Of a stretch of DNA of 64,000 nt, positions 61,201-64,000 are shown piece after piece. How positions within the stretch are numbered: the first letter of the stretch is position 1; every line of letters starts with the position of its first letter. This stretch comes from Wurfbainia villosa (taxonomy: Eukaryota; Streptophyta; Magnoliopsida; Zingiberales; Zingiberaceae), in assembly GCA_025175895.1 (NCBI GenBank), contig CM046003.1, forward strand, positions 29,967,245-30,031,244. The letters run 5' to 3'. The notes beneath the pieces were generated by a model. The model was not told where the DNA came from. It ran no database searches and worked only from the letters and a program-made list of their open reading frames with translations. The translations under genes and the position numbers were made by a program.

Positions 61201-64000
61201 TGATAATCATACATCTGCATCTTACTTTTTTGAGTTCCTAAGCTTCTTTGCTGATTCCATAATTGTTGAATCAAATTTCAGGTCCACTAAGTTATAAAGT
61301 TGTCATGGTTGCCAGATACTCCAATCCTCTCTCATGATCATCTGAATTCATACTATAGCAACAATTTGCCTCCAATAATCATCTTTCATGTGTGAACCAA
61401 GCCTAAAAAATTGAATTGTCATTGCATCTAGGTTTAATTGTATAAGTGATCACCCAAATTGCAATTTCAGACATAATAAGTAGTTTCAATCAAGACCAAA
61501 CCTAAATAAATTGCTCACTCAATTAGGTACATTGAAGAATTTAATTTGAAATGCTCATGTGTTTGTTAGAAATTTGACATGTTACCTTTTTATTTTAAAT
61601 ATTATTATAATCCCAAAATAGACATGCCCATGTATATTTTGAACCTGAATGAGTTTTATAAATATGTTTGCCTCTCTCTTTCTCTTGTTTGCAACTCTTC
61701 TCTCTTGTCACCCTTCCTCTCGTGCTCTCTTCACTCTTCCGACTCACCTCTCTCTTCTCTACCAAAAGTCCAAGAACTCTCTCTTCTCCTTTGATTGTCA
61801 TCCACCTTTTTTCTCTCCCACATCCGGCCACCAAAATATTGCCTCAACGCTTTTGCAAGTGCTCCATCTTCTCTCTTCCACCTCTATGAGACCACTTGTT
61901 CCACCACATCTCCTCTTACTCATGACAAACTTTGGCAGAACCCTCATCAGTGCCATTCATTCTTCTTTGTCCCTCTTTCTCCACACCCTTGCCTTCCTCT
62001 ACACCAGTAGCACCCACCATCACTCCAGCAAATCCTCCATCGTGCCTCCTCTCCAACTCCTACCTCATCTCCAATCCACTGCTTGCCAGAAACAACTACC
62101 AAAGATAACCATCATGACAACTCATAATGAAAAGACAAAATGGAAGGGAGGAAAGATGAGAAGAAAGGCAGAAAAAGGGCGGGAGGAGGTGAACAACAGG
62201 GGAGAGATGGGTAAGAAGCATGAAGAGGGTTCACCAAACTATGAAAACACACTATAATTGGGAATCTGGTAAAAAGAAAGAAGAGGAAGAAGGAATGTAC
62301 AAATGATGTAAAATATAAGTTTAGAAATAGGTATTCATATAATAAACTAATAGTGTCTTTTTATTAAAAACACTAACAAAACAGTTTTCAATCGATCACA
62401 TCAGGCTTTGGGAAAGAGAAAAGATGGGTGAGAACTTCGAAGAGGGTTCACCAAAGTATGAAGACACTAGAAGTTGGGAGGTGGGTAAAAGAAGAGAAGA
62501 GAAAAAGAGATGTACAATTCAAGTAAAATTATATGTTTACAAATATGTATTCATATAATATAAACCAAAGATGTTTTTTATTAAAACCACAGACAGATTT
62601 TAATCAACCACATCAACATTCTGTGAAGTGAAATATTATGAATGCACAGCTCACTAGAATGAACAATTATGTAAACTCATATATAAAACTGGAACAGAAT
62701 ATGGTTGATCCATAATGCAATTCATGAATATTATGCCTGTGTAACTTTACTCGGCAAACTTTCTGTTAACCTCACTAAGCATCTACTAGCTCCCCTTTTC
62801 ATCAAACTGTACAAGTTGAGCATGACCCAACATTTATCCTTCAGTTTGGCGAAGTGTGTTAAACTAGTTTTATTCCTTATATTCCTAGCTGTAAAAGAAC
62901 TTTAAATGAGTCAATCTTTTGTAGGTAAGAACCCTTTCTCCCCTTTATATATATAATCTTTTACTAAAAAAGTGTTGTGCAGTAAATCCATCCTCATGTA
63001 TGCTATCTTGAGTCTTCAGGAAAAATCATGTTATTAACAAAGGAAAAAACCGACAGACTGTAAAAAAATGAACCATTACCTCATGTCTCTCCACAATTTT
63101 CCTTGTTCTTCGAGACACGGATAAGCTTAGTGGGGTAGGAAAGATAAATTTTGATGGAGGAGTTTCCTACAATCAACAATGATCAGTAGTTCTGAACCAA
63201 ACATTCATTTGAAAATTAAAAACTAATCAAGCAATTTCATCTTACCACTGTAGGAATAATCTCCTCTGTACTAGGAAGTGCAAGTGCATTAGAGTATTTC
63301 TGTTCACACACAAGATAAAAAAATAAAAACGTAATTGGTCTTTTCAAGGTCTCTAAAGTAACAGAAGGACAAAGAAAATCATGAAAGACAAGACCTCAGA
63401 GTATGATTTGACTTTGACAACCCCAGAATGATTGTGCATAGGAGAAAAGCTAAATGACTTTTGCCTAAGGATGTGATTCTCATCTTCTAAACTTAAAAGC
63501 TTCTCCTCGAACCTACAGAGATGGAAAAGATCAGATCAAGTAAATGGAAATATCATATTATAATCGATAACAATCACAAAACTAAATAACTGTCCATAAT
63601 GAATGCAGAATTTTCCATCCAAACACTGCAGGTAAAGATTATAATAACATGGGTATATATCATATGCCAGTATAGATTAGTAGGGTCATCCATGTCCATG
63701 CTAGTAGAGAAACAAGTAGCTCTCTTTATTTTAACTTCAAGAAACTAAAGAAGACCCACCGATGTTCAATATTTAACTCCAAGAAAAGTAGGGAAAAGCA
63801 TGTCAATAATCAAATTTCAGACATTAATTTGCACATATTTCAAGAGTTAAATGCATACTTGCTCAAGTTTCCTTGAAGTTGTAGACACTTCGCTTCCATT
63901 TCACGTAGTTTTTCAATTGTATCGCCATTATTTTTCTTAGCCCTTTGAAGCTCACCCTCCAACTCCAAATTTCTCTTTTGAAGGGAATCTAAAGATCCCT
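34166..64000 (-). CDS. Class XI myosin, C-terminal part (15 exons; continues beyond right edge)
   Basis: Class XI myosins are actin motors that move organelles and drive cytoplasmic streaming. Fifteen exons join into one open frame of 537 residues and a TAA at 34166-34168. All borders obey GT/AG and all phases agree (1616 bases including 2 of a split codon). The order is: coiled-coil end (QRAKKNNGDTIEKLREMEAK), hinge, then the globular DIL tail with 'AACAIYKLLFHWHAFEAEKT', 'SYWLSNTSALLCLLQRNL', 'LFKQQLAACLEKIFGLMRDN', 'IIRFLDSLMERLRENF', 'LLLRRECCTFSNGEYVKSGL', 'RQAVGFLIIHQKRKKTLEEI', 'MYWDDVYGTQSVSSE' and 'NSFLLDDD'. Motor, IQ motifs and most of the coiled coil lie right of the window. Introns are 0.05-16 kb, two or three being enlarged by transposons. 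Nothing in the exons suggests a pseudogene. The subtype within class XI is uncertain. Confidence 0.93.
34824..34906 (-). CDS. Myosin XI exon
   Basis: Encodes VVVMMREMVNKDSQN and NSFLLDDDI, the conserved segment just before the C-terminus. Donor GTATG; acceptor ATACAG. The downstream intron holds a run of 22 T on the plus strand (34428-34449). Confidence 0.93.
34981..35061 (-). CDS. Myosin XI exon (MYWDD motif)
   Basis: 27 codons, ALSLQQIYRICKMYWDDVYG and TQSVSSE. The M-Y-W-D-D motif is diagnostic of the plant class XI tail. Phase 0 at both ends. Confidence 0.95.
35211..35267 (-). CDS. Myosin XI exon
   Basis: 19 codons, IIHQKRKKTLEEITQDLCP, phase 0 at both ends, donor GTATAG, acceptor ACAG. 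Confidence 0.95.
35349..35405 (-). CDS. Myosin XI exon
   Basis: 19 codons, YAGTSWHELNYIRQAVGFL, phase 0 at both ends, donor GTAATC, acceptor TTGCAG. Confidence 0.95.
35474..35573 (-). CDS. Myosin XI exon (LLLRRECC motif)
   Basis: Encodes LLLRRECCTFSNGEYVKSGL and TLLEKWISDVTEE. It starts with the third base of a Ser codon split with the upstream exon. Confidence 0.95.
35673..35743 (-). CDS. Myosin XI exon, downstream of the giant intron
   Basis: Encodes VPSFFIRKLVIQLFAFINIQ and FFN plus two bases of a Ser codon. Its upstream intron (35744-51719) is 15,976 bp and contains the palindromic retroelement. Confidence 0.95.
35744..38287. other. Giant intron, 3' part before the retroelement
   Basis: AT-rich intronic DNA with a SINE fragment (36652-36694). 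No ORF resembles a known family and I see no other repeat. Confidence 0.5.
36652..36694 (+). mobile_element. Au-SINE-like fragment
   Basis: 'cctcgtgacctagagatcac' followed by 'gagttcgagtcttgg' matches the pol III B-box region of plant Au-type SINEs. Only about 45 bases can be recognised. It lies in the giant intron. Confidence 0.55.
38288..39294 (-). mobile_element. Left LTR of the palindromic element (1007 bp)
   Basis: Sense is leftward: starts TGATATTGTTGC at 39294 and ends CGACCGCATCA at 38288. It contains the U5-type block 'ccgtggagtaggaatcc'. The first 133 bases from the outer end differ from the right LTR at nine places, eight of them transitions. The plus-strand ORFs within it are composition-driven. 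Confidence 0.85.
39484..39490 (+). promoter_or_regulatory. TATA box of the left-arm antisense ORF
   Basis: TATATAA in 'ccctatataaatcccc', 176 bases before the ATG at 39660. The same box is conserved at 49563-49569 (minus) in the right arm. Confidence 0.65.
39660..40373 (+). CDS. Transposase_28-family protein (antisense ORF of a Tat-like element)
   Basis: 237 residues. The middle part resembles the 'putative gypsy type transposon' domain (Pfam Transposase_28): 'EQLLNGLYLPVPPSYLEIL', 'FYKLSINQFTPNSFCILSGA', 'LSPPLFHCFF', 'GLFYLSSR', 'SHKGWEAIYFF'. Function is unknown; in Tat retrotransposons such ORFs lie antisense between pol and the 3' LTR. The start is the first ATG after a TATA box and pyrimidine-rich leader (MAPKNPTRTPWYEH). 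The C-terminus may really be spliced: a 'gtagg...ttgcag' pair at 40342-40413 could join it to the next ORF. The frame is intact, unlike most TE genes here. Confidence 0.7.
   Translation: MAPKNPTRTPWYEHTITQLDSKHYFFNIRRQYIDPSVLCHFNTTSYRLHLPPPDLHCFFSEQLLNGLYLPVPPSYLEILDFYKLSINQFTPNSFCILSGAIIVFRHLRLTLSPPLFHCFFQLKSSKEGLFYLSSRLDCQFLINILSSHKGWEAIYFFPQLPTPLPHLNTWKLDLPELPSFRKVRTQCPFPKVYQVLREYHYSSDHLMKPSLFSRHRLSPFPLTDPDVGRMLFRLWHK
40401..40991 (+). CDS. Ser/Pro-rich linker ORF downstream of Transposase_28 ORF (left arm)
   Basis: Starts MNFADNLMQDVILKEEEI, with a Lys-rich patch (KKKTSKKRSKGKS) that could act as a nuclear signal, then a long Ser/Pro-rich low-complexity region. It is probably an exon of the same antisense gene, because the right arm carries the same ORF (45760-46398, 212 residues) and the coiled-coil segment follows both. 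The last residues read into what is probably an intron. Confidence 0.55.
   Translation: MNFADNLMQDVILKEEEIAAAKKKTSKKRSKGKSTTAPSSPHKKLRPPKEGVPNSSSIPASSSSHSSPPPSPLQLNRHQRLVIYEPRVEETTLAVPLSSPREELSPSSSPVSYPIQPDLRIVSPVDSFPVNIPIDIPSSPAPSRAMDPSIPSMSTAEPFVVGEDPPPFTNDSGNLFQNSPSGRSEILQLVWCARSL
41090..41560 (+). pseudogene. Coiled-coil segment of the antisense gene, left arm
   Basis: After an acceptor-like 'ccccag' the sequence encodes a Gln/Glu/Lys-rich helix ('LAQQKKLTQQLKEGKQREA', then 'KEEFQKKNEDLQDL', 'ILQLRQECQAWEVAQKSC') interrupted by stops at about 41262 and 41347. The right arm has the same segment (45200-45750), also interrupted. Homology between the arms ends near 41685. Confidence 0.5.
41925..43085 (+). 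repeat. Minisatellite, about 19 units of 60-61 bp
   Basis: Units read '(t)atccccgtgcggtggtggat', 'cggaagagctgaatttcgct', 'tcagctatatactttatttt'. The 'gatcggaag' anchor recurs every 59-62 bases from 41944 to 43032. Two unit types (GAGCTGAATTTCGC and GAGTTGAGGTTTC) are interspersed, and the last units are the most degenerate. It lies in the single-copy centre of the palindrome. AGATCGGAAGAGC occurs exactly at about 42367. Confidence 0.9.
43086..44900. other. Central single-copy region of the palindromic element
   Basis: A minus-strand reading at about 43431-43710 gives MEHLSEQDNSSPPLEG, a stop, then 'EELEEQVLDLQRRLRVAS'-like coiled-coil text ('LRQKLAVSRKNLSKH'), probably a further exon of the antisense gene in right-arm orientation. 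44060-44440 is GC-richer with Pro-rich readings on the minus strand. 44441-44900 shows nothing I can name. Confidence 0.4.
44928..45750 (-). pseudogene. Coiled-coil and C-terminal segment of the antisense gene, right arm
   Basis: Minus-strand text matches the left arm ('MTVAQERDALAVQLLACQAQ', 'ILQLRQERQAWEATQKSC', 'LTQQLKEGKQRVATLIAQ') with stops near 45229, 45462 and 45536. It continues past the point where the left arm diverges, to a natural end 'KCPPELFEL' at 44928, so the right arm keeps the true C-terminus. Confidence 0.55.
45760..46398 (-). CDS. Ser/Pro-rich linker ORF, right arm copy
   Basis: 212 residues starting MDFADNLMQDAILKGEEI, closely matching the left-arm ORF at 40401 with scattered substitutions and an intact frame, extended by '...IGKFLAEVSFFLP', which is probably intron read-through. 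Confidence 0.5.
   Translation of the reverse strand: MDFADNLMQDAILKGEEIAAVKKKTSKKRSKGKSTTAPSSPRKKLRPPKEGVPNSSSIPASFSSHSSPPPPPLQLNRHQCLVIYEPRVEETTLAVPLSSPQEELSPSSSPILSPIYPDIRIVFPVDSFPVNIPTDIPSSLAPSRAMDPSIPSMSTAEPFVVGEDPPPPFTHDSRNLSQNSPSGRSEIFSQSGVQGPYDGIGKFLAEVSFFLP
46589..48397 (-). mobile_element. 3' LTR of the Copia remnant
   Basis: Sense start TATTAGTGAAAGCCCTAGAG at 48397 (TG changed to TA). It contains 'CGAGATCCGACAACCATTTG' and 'GGTTTCCGTAACGC', blocks typical of plant Copia LTRs in the U5 part. The 3' end near 46589 lacks a clear CA. Short ORFs inside are not supported. Confidence 0.7.
46589..49238 (-). mobile_element. Copia remnant in the right arm (internal deletion)
   Basis: It interrupts the arm homology. 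From right to left on the minus strand: integrase end (QWNGVSERRNRTLLDMVRSM, FTLNRVPSKAV; 49239-49045), the following conserved segment (DKLGPKSDKCYFVGYP), then a jump to the RNase H end (GDVKICRVPTETNVADPLTK, about 48560-48480), the tract GTGGGAGATT, and a 3' LTR (48397 to about 46589). The reverse transcriptase and the 5' half are missing. No target duplication is seen and about 395 bp of the arm is lost, so the present state reflects deletion as well as insertion. Confidence 0.75.
49238..49396 (-). pseudogene. Truncated Transposase_28 ORF, right arm
   Basis: Starts MALKNPTRTPWYEH and matches the first 53 or so residues of the left-arm protein, then runs into the Copia remnant. The rest of the gene (left-arm residues of about 55-185) is deleted. 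Confidence 0.75.
49563..49569 (-). promoter_or_regulatory. TATA box of the right-arm antisense ORF
   Basis: TATATAA on the minus strand in 'ccctatataaatcccc', at the same distance from the ATG as in the left arm. The flanking 16 bases are unchanged between arms. Confidence 0.65.
49766..50773 (+). mobile_element. Right LTR of the palindromic element (1008 bp)
   Basis: Sense is rightward: TGATACTGCTGC at 49766 to ACGACCGCATCA at 50773, followed by GTGAC. It is inverted relative to the left LTR. Confidence 0.85.
50779..51719. other. Giant intron, 5' part after the retroelement
   Basis: Intronic DNA containing one SINE (51371-51510). The minus-strand ORF at 50850-51317 (155 codons) has no family resemblance and Cys/Ser-rich composition; I do not regard it as a gene. 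Confidence 0.5.
51371..51510 (-). mobile_element. Au-type SINE, nearly complete
   Basis: On the minus strand it reads 'GGGGAGCCTTGATGCAATG' (A-box region), 'GAGGTCATTAGTTTGAGTC' (B box), 'AACAACCTCTTGCAAAGCAG', 'GGTAATACTGTGTATAATAG'. This is the typical order of plant Au SINEs. It is diverged, so it is not young. Confidence 0.75.
51720..51857 (-). CDS. Myosin XI exon, upstream of the giant intron
   Basis: 46 codons: APKSTRGPTIRPPKSPGGVA through IIRFLDSLMERLRENF. Donor GTAAG, acceptor GAAG; phase 0 at both ends. It continues directly into VPSFF at 35743 once the 16-kb intron is removed. Confidence 0.95.
52007..52186 (-). CDS. Myosin XI exon
   Basis: 60 codons, GVKSISNFIGEEKLN to LLNLCIQ, including LFKQQLAACLEKIFGLMRDN. 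Donor GTGTG, acceptor TATAG. Confidence 0.95.
53072..53770 (+). repeat. LTR-like fragment with about 85-bp tandem repeats
   Basis: It starts TGTTGGTGCCATTAGC, like a Copia LTR start, and contains about four or five units of 'TGACTGAATG', 'GGCAA', 'AAGTC(C/T)AAGCAAG' and 'GAGAACCGTGTTAGGCAAG' (about 53193-53560). No 3' end or target duplication was found. Confidence 0.5.
55763..55861 (-). mobile_element. Au-type SINE, 3' half
   Basis: On the minus strand it contains 'CAGCCTCTTGCAAAAAAAGC', 'AAGGTAAGGCTGCGTACAAT', 'CCCCGCATGGCGGGAGCTTC' and 'GTGCACCGGGTTG', the well-known Au SINE 3' region. The pol III promoter half is missing. Confidence 0.85.
56150..56293 (-). CDS. Myosin XI exon
   Basis: 48 codons: VDNVQDNLSYWLSNTSALLC then LLQRNLRSKEFLS and RRFGSLGLNRRT. 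The acceptor CAG before GTAGAT was chosen over an AG four bases downstream because only it keeps phase. Confidence 0.93.
56379..56549 (-). CDS. Myosin XI exon
   Basis: 57 codons: ENHEMLLRCIKENLGFKDGR, PVAACAIYKLLFHWHAFEAE, then TTIFDFVIKGINNVLE. This is the conserved start of the globular tail. Confidence 0.95.
60293..60470 (-). mobile_element. SINE related to the one at 31616
   Basis: On the minus strand: A-box-like 'GAGTTGGTACTCAGGTGGTA', B-box-like 'GGTCGTTTCC', then 'GATTTACCTCCCTTCCATGC', which is shared with the 3' half of the 31616-31825 element. Ends and target duplication are not clear. Confidence 0.6.
61649..62257 (+). other. 202-codon ORF in the intron, opposite to the host gene
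   Basis: An ATG-started open frame, Ser/Leu/His-rich at first (pyrimidine-rich DNA) and Lys/Glu-rich at the end (purine-rich DNA). It has no domain I recognise. The composition switch suggests an accident of strand bias rather than a protein. Coding is unproven. Confidence 0.2.
62190..62620 (+). repeat. Diverged tandem duplication of about 200 bp
   Basis: 62198-62400 and 62402-62610 share 'gggttcaccaaa(c/g)tatgaa', 'gggtaaaa(g)aga', 'tattcatataata' and '(t)ttattaaaa(a/c)cac' in the same order. Confidence 0.65.
63080..63166 (-). CDS. Myosin XI exon
   Basis: 29 codons: ETPPSKFIFPTPLSLSVSRR then TRKIVERHE, the hinge leading into the globular tail. Phase 0 at both ends. Confidence 0.93.
63246..63299 (-). 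CDS. Myosin XI exon
   Basis: 18 codons: KYSNALALPSTEEIIPTV; acceptor ACAG, donor GTAAG. Confidence 0.88.
63395..63512 (-). CDS. Myosin XI exon (end of coiled coil)
   Basis: FEEKLLSLEDENHILRQKSF then SFSPMHNHSGVVKVKSYSE. The donor is GTCTTG, a weak but GT site. The first base completes a Lys codon of the preceding exon. Confidence 0.9.
63859..64000 (-). CDS. Myosin XI exon, cut by window edge
   Basis: Coiled-coil text 'DSLQKRNLELEGELQRAKKN' and 'KLREMEAKCLQLQGNLS', donor GTATGC. The rest of the exon and the motor domain lie to the right. Confidence 0.9.

Larger units (their letters stand above)
56550..63079. other. Large myosin intron (6.5 kb)
   Basis: Mostly AT-rich. It includes a very AT-rich stretch rich in TAATTA/TTTACTTAT (58130-58500), a SINE (60293-60470), an 18-bp tandem duplication (60893-60928), and a pyrimidine-rich plus-strand ORF (61649-62257) followed by a duplicated block. 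No confirmed gene. Confidence 0.5.

Overview
This window is nuclear DNA from a flowering plant, probably a monocot with a large, repeat-rich genome. The evidence is one plant class XI myosin gene with long introns, surrounded and interrupted by plant-type LTR retrotransposons (Copia, Athila, Tekay-like and Tat-like), tRNA-derived SINEs and a foldback-like element. I see no bacterial genes, CRISPR arrays or rRNA. The species cannot be fixed from sequence alone.

Layout, left to right. 1-2496: the 5' end (gag, primer binding site, LTR) of a Copia element that runs leftwards out of the window. 2497-7497: a foldback-like element, a multi-kilobase inverted repeat whose arms are themselves built of two kinds of tandem repeat. 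7498-33149: one Tekay-like Gypsy element on the minus strand (LTRs with TG/CA ends, primer binding site, polypurine tract, near-perfect target duplication GATAA/GATGA). It has been invaded by (a) an Athila element at 8499-23764, itself internally rearranged, carrying pieces of two host genes (saposin-like and UPL-type HECT ubiquitin ligase) and split by a further solo-LTR-like insert; (b) a Copia solo LTR at 25891-27481 with perfect CATCT duplications; and (c) a SINE at 31616-31825 with a perfect 18-bp duplication. 33150-34165 is the 3' flank of the myosin gene and holds a perfect 87-bp direct repeat.

34166-64000, minus strand: the C-terminal part of a class XI myosin. It has 15 exons with GT/AG borders, giving 537 residues and a stop codon in one unbroken frame. 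It encodes the end of the coiled coil and the globular (DIL/dilute) cargo-binding tail. One intron is about 16 kb (35744-51719) because it contains the most unusual object here: a 12.5-kb palindromic retroelement (38288-50773). Both outer ends are the same LTR end in opposite orientation, and a perfect GTGAC duplication flanks the whole palindrome. Each arm keeps an antisense-type ORF of the Transposase_28 family (complete in the left arm, truncated in the right) with a conserved TATA box. The right arm is broken by a Copia remnant, and the centre carries a 60-61-bp minisatellite that contains the core of a common sequencing adapter.

The only gene that looks functional is the myosin. Everything else is mobile DNA in various states of decay, and the nesting allows a relative order of insertion to be read.
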